From assembly GCF_900106995.1 (NCBI RefSeq), contig NZ_FNOK01000044.1, positions 1-64,000 of the forward strand: a stretch of DNA of 64,000 nucleotides. The letters are read 5' to 3'. The stretch is from Saccharopolyspora shandongensis. Lineage in GTDB: Bacteria; Actinomycetota; Actinomycetes; Mycobacteriales; Pseudonocardiaceae. The translations under genes and the position numbers were made by a program. Under the pieces are notes generated by a model. That model was not told where the DNA came from. It was given only the letters and a program-made list of their open reading frames with translations, and made no database searches. Shown piece by piece: positions 24,572 through 32,884 of this stretch. Numbering within the stretch: position 1 is the first letter of the stretch; each line of letters begins with the position of its first letter.

Positions 24572-26317
24572 TCAGGCGTGGAGGACCTTGCGGAGCCAGA
24601 GGGCCAGCAGTTCGACGAGCATCACCACCGCGAAGGTGAGCAGCAGAACCGTTGTGACCACGCCGAATTCCAGGACCCGCGAGGCGTTCAGCAGGTAGTA
24701 GCCGATGCCGCCCGCGCCGACCAGGCCCAGCAGCGTCGCCGAGCGCAGGTTCGTGTCCAGCTGGTACAGGACGTGCGCCACGAACGCCGGAGCCGCCTGC
24801 GGGACCGTCGCCGCGAAGAACACCTGCAGCCGGTTCGCCCCGGTCGCGCGCAGCGCCTGCTCGCGACCGCGATCCACCTCCTCCAGCGAATCCGCGACGA
24901 GCTTCCCCAGCAGGCCCACCGATCCGACGCCCAGCGCGAACGCGCCCGCGACCGCGCCCAGGCCGGTGATCACCACGAACACGATGGCCAGCACCAGCTC
25001 CGGCACCCCGCGAACCGCGAGCACCACGCCGCGGAAGAACTTCGCCACCGCCGGGCTCGGCGCCACGTTCGCCGCCGCCAGCGCGCCGATCGGCAGCGCC
25101 AGCACAGCGCCGATCAGCGTCGCGGCCAGCGCGATCTGAACGGTCACCAGCAGCTCGGCCAGCAGCTCACCGAGGATGCCACCGGTTTCCGGCGGCCAGA
25201 ACAGCGCCAGCGTCGGGCCGAAGTTGGTGATCGCGCGCTCGAACTGGGCGAACGAGATGTCGGCGCCCCAGATCGACGCGGCCACGATCAAGGCGGTCAG
25301 CAGCCAGTAGCCGGCGCGCCGCACCCGAGCCGCCGTCCACTGAGGACTGATCCGGGCGCGCTCCCGGTCGGAGCCGCTCGCCGGTCGCCGCTGCGCCGGC
25401 ACCTGCACGCCGGGCGCCTTGCGCCCGGTCAGCGCCGCGAGCACGCCGCCGGACCTCCCGCGACGCTCCTCACGCGCGCCCAGCAACGCCTGGCGGATCG
25501 AACCGGACACGATCTCGACCAGCACGCACAGCAGGAACACCACCGACGCCAACGCCATCCCGCGCTGGTAGTCGAGGGTGCGCAGCGAATCCGCGATCGC
25601 CTGCCCGAGCCCGCCGACGCCGACGAAGCCGAGCACCACCGACACCCGCAGGTTGATGTCCAGCCGGTGCAGCGAGGTCGCCACGAACGACGGCAGCACC
25701 TGCGGCAGGACGCCGCTGACCAGCTGCTGCAGCCGGGTGCCGCCGGCCGCGCGGATCGCGGTGCGCGGCCCCTCGTCGATCTGCTCGATGGCGTCCGCGT
25801 ACAGCTTGCCGATCATGCCGACCGAGTGCAGGCCCATGGCGAGCACGCCGGTCAGCCCGCCGAAGCCGAACATCCGGAAGAACACGATCGCCAGCACCAC
25901 GTCCGGGACCGCGCGGGCCACCACGATCACCACGCGCGCGCCGAACCGGCCGACGCCGCCGAGCGTGGTGTTGCGCGCCGCCAGCACCGCCACCGGCACG
26001 CTGATCAGCGACGCGACCAGCGTCGCGCAAACCACGATCGCCAGCGTCTGCCCGGCCAGGCCGAGCAGTTCGCCGATCGGCGGGAAGTCCAGCGGCAACG
26101 TGCGGGCCGCGAAGTCCGCCGCGTTGCCAAAACCGTCCACAATGGTCGCCAGGTTCAGCCGCAGGTCGCCGAACGCCCAGATCGCGGCGCCCAGCAGGGC
26201 GAGCACCACCAGTGCCGCCGCCGCGCCCTCCGGGCGGGGCCGGGCCAGCGTCCGGCGGCGCGGCGCCGACCCGGTCCGGCGGGCCGGCGCTTCTGCTGTC
26301 GTGGTCACGGAATTCAC
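24572..26317 (-). CDS. phnE: Phosphonate ABC transporter permease, two PhnE units fused, 581 aa
   Basis: The chain contains two complete BPD-transporter inner-membrane domains. Unit 1 is at about residues 30-280, with LAMGLHSVGMIGKLYADAIEQID. Unit 2 is at about 345-580, with FALGVGSVGLLGKLVADSLEEVD. These EAA-loop regions are near-copies, and each unit has five or six membrane segments. PhnE normally acts as a dimer or as separate PhnE1/PhnE2; here both are in one polypeptide. A GTGA overlap with the phnC stop indicates translational coupling. It is the last gene of the operon. Confidence 0.92.
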   Translation of the reverse strand: MNSVTTTAEAPARRTGSAPRRRTLARPRPEGAAAALVVLALLGAAIWAFGDLRLNLATIVDGFGNAADFAARTLPLDFPPIGELLGLAGQTLAIVVCATLVASLISVPVAVLAARNTTLGGVGRFGARVVIVVARAVPDVVLAIVFFRMFGFGGLTGVLAMGLHSVGMIGKLYADAIEQIDEGPRTAIRAAGGTRLQQLVSGVLPQVLPSFVATSLHRLDINLRVSVVLGFVGVGGLGQAIADSLRTLDYQRGMALASVVFLLCVLVEIVSGSIRQALLGAREERRGRSGGVLAALTGRKAPGVQVPAQRRPASGSDRERARISPQWTAARVRRAGYWLLTALIVAASIWGADISFAQFERAITNFGPTLALFWPPETGGILGELLAELLVTVQIALAATLIGAVLALPIGALAAANVAPSPAVAKFFRGVVLAVRGVPELVLAIVFVVITGLGAVAGAFALGVGSVGLLGKLVADSLEEVDRGREQALRATGANRLQVFFAATVPQAAPAFVAHVLYQLDTNLRSATLLGLVGAGGIGYYLLNASRVLEFGVVTTVLLLTFAVVMLVELLALWLRKVLHA

Positions 26318-27081
26318 CCCGCCGTCGCGAGCTCGGCCGATCCGACCTTGGCGTAGATCCCCATCGCCGCGTCCCGGCTCAGCCCGTCGACCGGGGTGTC
26401 CAGCACGACGCTCCCGGAGCGCAGCCCGACGATCCGGTGCCCCCAGCTCAGCGCCAGGTCGACCTGGTGCAGGCTGCAGAGCACGGTGAGCCCGTCCTCC
26501 CGGCCGATCTCCGCGATCAGGTTCATCACCTGCGCCGCCGAGTCCGGGTCGAGCGACGCGACCGGCTCGTCCGCGAGCAAGATCTCCGGCTTCTGCAGCA
26601 GCGCCCGCGCCACCGCGACCCGCTGCTGCTGGCCGCCGGAGAGCGTGTCCGCGCGCTGCAACGCCTGGTCGGTGAGGCCGACCCGGTCCAGCTGCTCCAT
26701 CGCGGCGTAGCGGATCCGCTTCGGGTATGCGAAGAGCCCGAGCCGCGGGCCGCGCAGGCTGCCCAGCGCGCCCGTGCACACGTTCTCCAGCACCGTCAGC
26801 GAGCCGACGAGGTGGAACTGCTGGAACACGAACCCGACCCGGCGGCGCAGCGCTCGCAGGCCGGATCCGCGCAGCGAACCGACGTCCTCGCCGAGCACGC
26901 GGACGCCTCCGGAAGTCGCGCGCTGCAGCCCGTCCACGTGGCGCAGCAGGGTGGACTTGCCCGATCCGGAAAGCCCGAGCAGGACGACGACCTCGCCCTG
27001 CTCCACGTCGAGTGACACCTCGTGCAGCGCCCGAACGCTGCCGAAGGACTTGCCGACCCTGTCGAAGGCGATCACTGGCAT
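26314..27081 (-). CDS. phnC: Phosphonate ABC transporter ATPase
   Basis: 255 aa. Walker A is GLSGSGKST (residues about 35-43), the signature LSGGQQQRVAVARAL at about 148-162, Walker B ILLADEPVASLDP just after, and the switch His in SLHQVDLA. The QFHLVGSLTVLENV segment after the Q-loop is typical for PhnC. The ATG overlaps the end of phnD by 10 bp. It powers import of phosphonates or phosphite/organophosphate together with PhnD and the fused PhnE. Confidence 0.94.
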   Translation of the reverse strand: MPVIAFDRVGKSFGSVRALHEVSLDVEQGEVVVLLGLSGSGKSTLLRHVDGLQRATSGGVRVLGEDVGSLRGSGLRALRRRVGFVFQQFHLVGSLTVLENVCTGALGSLRGPRLGLFAYPKRIRYAAMEQLDRVGLTDQALQRADTLSGGQQQRVAVARALLQKPEILLADEPVASLDPDSAAQVMNLIAEIGREDGLTVLCSLHQVDLALSWGHRIVGLRSGSVVLDTPVDGLSRDAAMGIYAKVGSAELATAG

Positions 27082-27986
27082 TGCTTGTCCTTGGTCACGT
27101 CGCAGACCTCGCGGATGCCGTTGTAGAAGGCGTCGTCGACCGGGGCGAACCCGTACCCGTCGACGTCGCCGATCTTGCACTCCCCGGTGCAGAACCCGTT
27201 GGCGCGCAGGTAATCGCTGTTGGCCTTGTCCCGCAGCGCGGCGGTGATCTTCTCCTTCACCGCCGGGTCCAGGTCGTCGGAGATGGCGACCGGGTCGCCG
27301 GGGATCACCACCGACTTCCACACCGTGGTCAGCTGGCCGGGCTGCAGCTGGCCCTTCTCGACCAGCTGGCGGTCGACCATGCTGTCGTAGGCGAACCCGG
27401 CGTCGCAGTCGCCCTTGGCGACCGCGATCGCGGAGGCGTCGTGGCCGCCGGCGAAGACCGGCTGCACGTCGGTGTCCGGGTTGATGCCCGTCTGCAGCAG
27501 GCCCGCCTTCGGGTACAGGTAGCCGGAGGTCGAGGTCGGGTCGACGAAGCAGACCTTCTTGCCGCGGAAGCCGGCCAGCGACGTGATTCCGCTGCCGGGG
27601 CGGGTGATCGCGTAGGAGCGGTAGCCGGGCTGCTCGCCCTTCGCCTCCACCTGGCCGGCGACCGCGTTCGCGGGCACGCCCTGCTTCTTGGCCAGCACGT
27701 AGGAGAACGGGCCGTACTTCGCGATGTCGATCTTCCCGGCGCGCTGGCCCTCGATGATCGCGGCGTAGTCGGTGGCCTTCTGGAAGGTGATCTTCTTTCC
27801 GGTCTCCTTGGCCAGCAGGTCCAGCACCGGCTGGAAGTCCTGCTGCAGGCTGGCCGATTCCTCGGACGGGATGGCGGCGAACACGAGCTCGTCGGACTCG
27901 CCGCCCTGCTCGGCCGCGCTCGGCCCGCACGCCGAGAGCAGGCCCAGCACGGCGAGTCCGACGACCAGTCGGCTGATGCGTTTCAC
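27072..27986 (-). CDS. phnD: Phosphonate-binding lipoprotein
   Basis: 304 aa with lipobox LSAC at residues 17-20. FAAIPSEESASLQQDFQPVLDLLAKETGKKI, DIAKYGPFSYVLA and VDPTSTSGYLYP are the conserved ligand-loop segments of PhnD-type periplasmic binding proteins; the Ser-Thr-Ser of the last one usually grips the phosphonate oxygens. Two Cys near the C-terminus (FCTGEC) could form a disulfide. The GTG start overlaps the preceding stop (GTGA). Confidence 0.93.
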   Translation of the reverse strand: MKRISRLVVGLAVLGLLSACGPSAAEQGGESDELVFAAIPSEESASLQQDFQPVLDLLAKETGKKITFQKATDYAAIIEGQRAGKIDIAKYGPFSYVLAKKQGVPANAVAGQVEAKGEQPGYRSYAITRPGSGITSLAGFRGKKVCFVDPTSTSGYLYPKAGLLQTGINPDTDVQPVFAGGHDASAIAVAKGDCDAGFAYDSMVDRQLVEKGQLQPGQLTTVWKSVVIPGDPVAISDDLDPAVKEKITAALRDKANSDYLRANGFCTGECKIGDVDGYGFAPVDDAFYNGIREVCDVTKDKQCQ

Positions 27987-28672
27987 GACAGATCTTCCTT
28001 TGCTGGCAGTACGAGTCCGAGGAGGTCGCGGACGGATTCGAGGACGTGGGTGGCACCGGCCTCGGTGAACGCGGCGCGGTCGTGCGCGCCGGTGAGCACA
28101 CCCGCGACGATCGACGCCCCGGCGCGCAGGCCGGAACGCACGTCGTACGCGGTGTCGCCGACGGTAGCGACCTCGCGCACGTCGTCGATGCCCAGCCGAA
28201 GCAGGGCGGTGAGCACCATGTCGGGGTACGGCCGGCCGCGGCCGGCCTGCGCCGGGGTCAGGGTCAGGTCGGTCAGCCCGCCCCAGCCCAGCGCGTCGAT
28301 GATCTGGCGCTGCGTCGTCTCGGAGAAACCGGTGGTCAGGGCGACCTTGATGTCGTTGTCGCGCAGGCGCCGGATCGCCGCGGCGGCGCCGTCGATCTCC
28401 CGGCAGTCGCCGTCCGCGACGCGTTCGGCGTACGCCCGCTCGAAGGCCTGGTTCGCTTGCTGCGCACGGTCTTCGTCGCCGTCCAGCAGATGCCGGAAGA
28501 CGGTGATCTTCGATTCGCCCATCGTGCGGCGGACGTAGTCGAGCATGCCGGGGAACGCGGCGCCGTCCTCCGCGACGCCGACCTCGCCGATCGCCTGCGT
28601 GAACGCCCGCTCCACCAGGCCGTCGTCGGCCACCGTCGTGCCGGCCATGTCCAGCACCACCAGCTTGATCAT
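27983..28672 (-). CDS. PhnX-like phosphonatase (HAD family), 229 aa
   Basis: The nucleophile motif LDMAGTTV (Asp8, Ala10) is the phosphonatase form of HAD motif I. MGESKITVFRHLL in the cap contains Lys55 at the position of the Schiff-base lysine of phosphonoacetaldehyde hydrolase. RPYPDM and GDTAYDV complete the site. It corresponds to the phosphonatase-like TIGR03351 group, which splits the C-P bond of phosphonoacetaldehyde or an analogue. It overlaps both neighbours by 4 bp (ATGA, GTGA) in the phosphonate operon. Confidence 0.88.
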   Translation of the reverse strand: MIKLVVLDMAGTTVADDGLVERAFTQAIGEVGVAEDGAAFPGMLDYVRRTMGESKITVFRHLLDGDEDRAQQANQAFERAYAERVADGDCREIDGAAAAIRRLRDNDIKVALTTGFSETTQRQIIDALGWGGLTDLTLTPAQAGRGRPYPDMVLTALLRLGIDDVREVATVGDTAYDVRSGLRAGASIVAGVLTGAHDRAAFTEAGATHVLESVRDLLGLVLPAKEDLS

Positions 28673-29787
28673 GCGTCGATCTCCTGCCAGGTGTCGGCTG
28701 CGATCGCCGGGGAACAGGTCATGCCGCGCCCGCCGGGGCCGGTCACCAGCCAGACGCCGGGGAGCACCTGCTCGCGGTGCACGACGCGCGACTTGTCCGC
28801 GGTCTGCGCGTAGACCCCGGCCCAGCGGCGCGCGATCCGCGGCAGCGGGCGGCCGAGCAGTTCCTCGGCGCGCTGCTTGAGGTGTTCGTAGGGATCTTCT
28901 TGAACATCGAAGGCGAACGGCGCGTCGTACTCGTGGGTGTCGCCGATGGTCAGTCCACCGTGGACCCGCTGCACCATCAGCAGCTGCATGCCGTTGTCCG
29001 CGGCCACCTGCGGCTGCGGCTCGGCGGCGTTGAGCGCGTCCAGCGCCGCCCCTCGATAACCGGGGTAGTAGCGCATGCTGTCGCCGTCGGCGATCGAGGT
29101 CGTCAGGGTTTCGCCGAGCGGATCGGTCTGCATCATCTGCAGCCGGACCCGGCGAACCGGCAGCTCCGGCCGCAGTTCCCGGACCAGGCCGCCGAGGGCC
29201 GCGCCGGTGCAGAGGACCACGACGTCGGCTTCGTGCCGCTCGCCGGTGTCGTCCCGCGCCCAGCCCTCGCCGACGTCGCGAACCTCGCGACCGGGCAGCC
29301 AGGAGTAGCGGCCGGTCTTCGCGAGGTGTGCGCGCAGCGCGGGCTGCGCGATCCGCGACTCGACTGCGCCATCCTGCTCGCACCACAGGGCGGCCAGCAT
29401 CTCGCCGCGCAGCGCCGGGTTCAGCGTCCTCGCCTCGGCCGGGTCCAGCAGCTTCGTGCCGCGCTCGGCGGCGTCCGCGCGGGCGACGAACTCCTCCGCC
29501 ACCGCCAGCTCGGCCGGCGTCCGGAGCACGGTCAGCGAGCCGTTGTCGCGGAAGCCGAGCTCGGGCACGTCCGCCGCGATGCGCTCCCAGTCCTGACGGG
29601 CGCGCATCGCGACCTCCAGGTCCGGTCCGGCTTCCCGGCCGCTGACCCAGATCAGCCCGAAGTTCCGGACCGAGGCACCGCGGGCCTCGGCCTCCCGCTC
29701 CAGGTGCACCACTTCATGGCCCCGCTCCAGGGCCCGCAGCGCGTGCATGGTGCCCAGCACGCCGCCGCCAACAATCAGAACTCGCAC
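28669..29787 (-). CDS. FAD-dependent oxidoreductase of phosphonate clusters (TIGR03364-like), 372 aa
   Basis: RVLIVGGGVLGTMHALRALERGHEVVHLERE is the N-terminal FAD-binding GxGxxG. The remainder follows the DAAO/glycine-oxidase fold (VVLCTGAALGGL... LPGVWLVTGPGGRGMTCSPAIA). Genes of this type co-occur with phosphonatases and may oxidatively deaminate 2-aminoethylphosphonate or its N-methyl form to phosphonoacetaldehyde, the substrate of the next gene. It starts with GTG and shows no Shine-Dalgarno, so the mRNA may be leaderless. First gene of the operon. Confidence 0.82.
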   Translation of the reverse strand: MRVLIVGGGVLGTMHALRALERGHEVVHLEREAEARGASVRNFGLIWVSGREAGPDLEVAMRARQDWERIAADVPELGFRDNGSLTVLRTPAELAVAEEFVARADAAERGTKLLDPAEARTLNPALRGEMLAALWCEQDGAVESRIAQPALRAHLAKTGRYSWLPGREVRDVGEGWARDDTGERHEADVVVLCTGAALGGLVRELRPELPVRRVRLQMMQTDPLGETLTTSIADGDSMRYYPGYRGAALDALNAAEPQPQVAADNGMQLLMVQRVHGGLTIGDTHEYDAPFAFDVQEDPYEHLKQRAEELLGRPLPRIARRWAGVYAQTADKSRVVHREQVLPGVWLVTGPGGRGMTCSPAIAADTWQEIDA

Positions 29788-29827
29788 GGCGCAAACATTC
29801 GCGACCGACGACGAATGGCCAGTGCAG

Positions 29828-29849
29828 ACGCGGCGAATCCCAGGTGAAC
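29828..29849 (-). promoter_or_regulatory. PHO-box-like direct repeats before the phosphonate operon
   Basis: On the minus strand two 11-bp units, GTTCACCTGGG and ATTCGCCGCGT, fit the direct-repeat PhoP box of actinomycetes. They lie 41-62 bp before the first codon, which is the -35 region if the mRNA is leaderless. Confidence 0.55.
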
Positions 29850-29859
29850 ACCACCAGAA

Positions 29860-29872
29860 GGACTAGATCAGT
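29860..29872. promoter_or_regulatory. DasR/PhnF-like GntR operator
   Basis: On the minus strand ACTGATCTAGTCCT agrees with the DasR-type site ACTGGTCTAGACCA at 11 of 14 positions. It lies between the GntR gene and the phosphonate operon, next to a GTTATC direct repeat with 11-bp period (29871 and 29882). Confidence 0.5.
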
Positions 29873-29909
29873 TATCTGTTCGTTATCAAAGGTGGTGCGC
29901 GGCGCGATT

Positions 29910-30665
29910 TCAGTCGCGGAGGCGGGTGACGAGGCTGAAGCGGTCGCCGCGGAACAGGGAGCGGACCCGCTCGATCGGCTCGCCGTCCGGGGTCCACGAG
30001 CACCGGTGCAGCAGGATCATCGGCGTCGCCGGGTTGGTGCCGATCAGCAGCGCCTCGCGCGGCGTCGCGAGCACCGTCTCGATGCGCTCCTCGGCTTCGC
30101 CGAACCGCACGCCCAACTTCTCCTGCAGGAACGCGTACAACGAACCGGTCGGGTCGAACTCCCCCAGCAACTCCGGGAAGCGCTGCTTCGGCAGGTAGCT
30201 CGACTCCAGCCCGACCCGCTCGCCATCGGCCATCAGCACCCGCTCCAGGTGCACCACCTCGGCCCCCGGCGCCAACCCGAGATCCGCCGCCAGGCGCGGA
30301 TCCGCCGACCGCGACTCGACGGTGATCACCGTCCGGCCGGGCTCCTTGCCCTGCGCCCGGACGCCCTCGGTGTAGCTGGCCAACGCCAGCGGCTGCACGA
30401 TCTTCGGCGGCGCCACGACGGTCCGGCTGCCCTGCCGGCGGATCAGCCGGCCTTCGAGCACCAGCTCGGTGACGGCCTGCCGCAGCGTCACCCGCGAGAC
30501 GCCGCACCGCTCCGCGAGCTCCCGCTCCGAGGGCAGCGCGGCTCCCTCTCCCAGTTCCTCGACGAGTTCGAGCAGCTCGATCTTCGCGGCGTAGTAGCGC
30601 GGAATCCGGCCGTGTTCCGGGATTCCGGAACGAACCGGCTCATCCGCCCGGTGATCGATGCGCAC
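29910..30665 (-). CDS. GntR/HutC-family regulator (PhnF/DasR-like), 251 aa
   Basis: The GntR winged helix is at about residues 25-90 (ALPSERELAERCGVSRVTLRQAVTELVLEGRLIRRQG), followed by a UTRA domain (PGRTVITVESRSADPRLAADLGLAPGAEVVHLERVLMADGERVGLESSYLP). It is upstream of and codirectional with the phosphonate operon, so it is the likely local repressor or activator. The GTG at 30665 is the best start; the Shine-Dalgarno is weak (AGGG). Ligand unknown; a phosphonate or phosphosugar is likely. Confidence 0.88.
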   Translation of the reverse strand: MRIDHRADEPVRSGIPEHGRIPRYYAAKIELLELVEELGEGAALPSERELAERCGVSRVTLRQAVTELVLEGRLIRRQGSRTVVAPPKIVQPLALASYTEGVRAQGKEPGRTVITVESRSADPRLAADLGLAPGAEVVHLERVLMADGERVGLESSYLPKQRFPELLGEFDPTGSLYAFLQEKLGVRFGEAEERIETVLATPREALLIGTNPATPMILLHRCSWTPDGEPIERVRSLFRGDRFSLVTRLRD

Positions 30666-30686
30666 GACGAGCAACCCTACGGGGGC

Positions 30687-30986
30687 TCAGCCCAGCAATC
30701 CGCCGCCGCCCTTGATGGTCATCGCCACCGCGATGATCACCAAACCGAACCCGCTGTAGACGAGTACGTCCACGGCCCGGCTGCGGATCGTCAGCAGCCC
30801 CGTCCGCTCCGGCGGGACCATGGCGCGCATCGCCGCCGCGAGCAGCAGCGCGCCACCGAGCAGCACCGAACCCTTCCGCCAGTGCCCCAGCGAGACCAGG
30901 AGCAGCCCGATCAGCCCGATCAGCAGCACCAGGCCGAACGGCACGTGCACCGACAGGCGCGACCTGCCGCCGAACCGTTCGCTCAC
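30687..30986 (-). CDS. DUF3017 membrane protein, 99 aa
   Basis: A small integral membrane protein with three hydrophobic segments (about residues 16-34, 40-58 and 78-96). The motif VPPERTGLLTIRSRAVDVLVYSGFG is characteristic of DUF3017, which in actinobacteria is regularly found next to folD, as here. GGGAGGA precedes the GTG start at 30986. Function unknown. Confidence 0.87.
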   Translation of the reverse strand: MSERFGGRSRLSVHVPFGLVLLIGLIGLLLVSLGHWRKGSVLLGGALLLAAAMRAMVPPERTGLLTIRSRAVDVLVYSGFGLVIIAVAMTIKGGGGLLG

Positions 30987-31033
30987 GCCGTTCCTCCCAT
31001 CGTCGTGCCGTCTGCGGCGGACCCCCGCACGAA

Positions 31034-31885
31034 TCAGCCGGCGTTGCGCTCCGCGGCCTCGACGACGTTGCTCAGCAGCATCGCGCGGGTCATCGGCCCC
31101 ACCCCGCCCGGGTTGGGCGACACGAAACCGGCGACCTCCACGACGTCCGGGTGCACGTCCCCGGCCAGCCCGGCATCGGTGCGGCTCACGCCGACGTCCA
31201 GCACCGCCGCGCCCGGCTTGACCATGTCGGCCGTGATCAGGTGCGGCTTGCCGGCCGCCGCGATGACGATGTCCGCGCGGCGCACCTCCTCGGCGAGGTC
31301 CCTGGTGCCGGTGTGGCAGAGCGTGACGGTCGCGTTCTCGCTGCGCCGGGTGAGCAGCAGGCCGATCGGGCGGCCGACCGTGATGCCGCGGCCGACGACG
31401 GCGACCTGCGCGCCGTTCAACGGCACGTCGTAGCGGCGCAGCAGCTCGATGATGCCGCGCGGCGTGCACGGCAGCGGCGCCTCCTCGCCGAGCACCAGGC
31501 GCCCCAGGCTGATCGGGTGCAGCCCGTCCGCGTCCTTCTCCGGCGCGATGCGCTCCAGCAGCGGGCCCGCGTCGAGGTGCTTGGGCAGCGGCAGCTGCAC
31601 GATGTAGCCGGTGCAGGCCGGGTCGGCGTTGAGTTCGTCCAGCACCGCCTCGACGTCGGCCTGGCTGACGTCGGCGGGCAGGTCCTTGCGGATCGACTTG
31701 ATGCCGACCTTGGCGCAGTCGTTGTGCTTGGCGCGCACGTAAGACTGCGAACCCGGGTCATCGCCGACCAGCACCGTGGCCAGCCCGGGGGCGTGCCCCT
31801 GCTCAACGAGCTTGGCGACCCGCGGCCGCAGCTCGTCGAAAATCGCGTCCTTGGTGGCCTTGCCGTCCAGAATCGTCGCGCTCAC
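31034..31885 (-). CDS. folD: Methylenetetrahydrofolate dehydrogenase/cyclohydrolase
   Basis: 283 aa, the usual length. [17 protein letters not shown] holds the conserved Tyr and Lys of the active site; [13 protein letters not shown] and [16 protein letters not shown] form the NADP-binding part; [14 protein letters not shown] is the C-terminal signature. It interconverts 5,10-methylene-THF and 10-formyl-THF, feeding purine synthesis (purN and purH lie 18 kb away). GTG start. DUF3017 follows 47 bp downstream. Confidence 0.95.
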   Translation of the reverse strand: MSATILDGKATKDAIFDELRPRVAKLVEQGHAPGLATVLVGDDPGSQSYVRAKHNDCAKVGIKSIRKDLPADVSQADVEAVLDELNADPACTGYIVQLPLPKHLDAGPLLERIAPEKDADGLHPISLGRLVLGEEAPLPCTPRGIIELLRRYDVPLNGAQVAVVGRGITVGRPIGLLLTRRSENATVTLCHTGTRDLAEEVRRADIVIAAAGKPHLITADMVKPGAAVLDVGVSRTDAGLAGDVHPDVVEVAGFVSPNPGGVGPMTRAMLLSNVVEAAERNAG

Positions 31886-31891
31886 GGCTAT

Positions 31892-32884
31892 TTATCGTGG
31901 CAGACGGCGTCCGGCGCGTCCCGGCCGGTCCGGCAATGCCGCCACGCCGACGGCGACCAGCGTGAGCAGCACGCCGAGCACAGTGGACGCCGGGATGCCC
32001 GTCTCGGCGGCCGGGGCGAACACGTCTACGAGCAGCGCGCCGACCAGCTGTCCGGCGATCATGCCGAGGCTGAGCACCAGCACGCCGGTGAAGCGCACCA
32101 GCGCCACCGTGCCGCCGATCACGAAGATCCCCAGGAAGCCGCCGGTGTAGAGCCACGGCTCCGCAGGGAAGTGCGGGAGGCCGCGCAGCGCGACCTCGAC
32201 CGCGAAGGCCACCGCGAGGGCGGTCATCCCGATGCCGAAGTTGAACATGGCCGCGAACACCGCCGAGTCGACCGCCTGCTTCATCCGGCCGTTCACCGCC
32301 GCCTGCCAGCCGAGCCCGATCCCGGCCAGCGCGGGCAGCAGCACCAGCCAGCTGGCCTCGCCGCTGCCCAGATTCGCGGACACCGCGATCACCACCGCCA
32401 CCACGGCGAGCCCCGCTCCGAACAGCCGCGTGGGCGTCACGTGCTGCGGACCGGCGGGGCCCAACCCGAGCCGGTCGACGACGAGCCCGCTGCTGACCTG
32501 CCCGGCAACCACCGCGACGGTGAACATCGCGACGCCGAGCGCGGCCGCCGCCATGCCCTGGGTGAACACCAGATATCCGCCGCACACGCCGCCGAGGCAC
32601 TGCCACGGCCGCAGCCCGCCCGGCCTGCGCAGCTCAGTTCGCAGGTTCTGCCAGCCGCGCCTGGCCTGCGGGAACGCGAAGGTGGCGGCCAGGAGCACGA
32701 CGAATCCGCCGAAGAACGAGATCAGCCCGGCCGCGATGCCGTCGTCCATCCGCACGCCGAGCGCACCGTTGATCCGCGCCTGGATCGCGAGCAACACCCC
32801 GATCCCGGCGGCGCCGGCCATGCCGAGCATCCGTTCCCGGGTCTTCGGCCGGTCTTCCTGGTGTCGCAACGCAGAAACAGTCAC
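31892..32884 (-). CDS. DMT-family transporter (YdcZ/DUF606 duplication), 330 aa
   Basis: About ten hydrophobic segments in two similar halves: ARINGALGVRMDDGIAAGLISFFGGFVVLL in the first and AAVNGRMKQAVDSAVFAAMFNFGIGMTAL in the second. This internal repeat is the mark of the DMT transporter subfamily with fused DUF606 units. The GTG start overlaps the stop of the MFS gene (GTGA), so the two are coupled. It is probably an exporter; the substrate is unknown. Confidence 0.87.
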   Translation of the reverse strand: MTVSALRHQEDRPKTRERMLGMAGAAGIGVLLAIQARINGALGVRMDDGIAAGLISFFGGFVVLLAATFAFPQARRGWQNLRTELRRPGGLRPWQCLGGVCGGYLVFTQGMAAAALGVAMFTVAVVAGQVSSGLVVDRLGLGPAGPQHVTPTRLFGAGLAVVAVVIAVSANLGSGEASWLVLLPALAGIGLGWQAAVNGRMKQAVDSAVFAAMFNFGIGMTALAVAFAVEVALRGLPHFPAEPWLYTGGFLGIFVIGGTVALVRFTGVLVLSLGMIAGQLVGALLVDVFAPAAETGIPASTVLGVLLTLVAVGVAALPDRPGRAGRRLPR

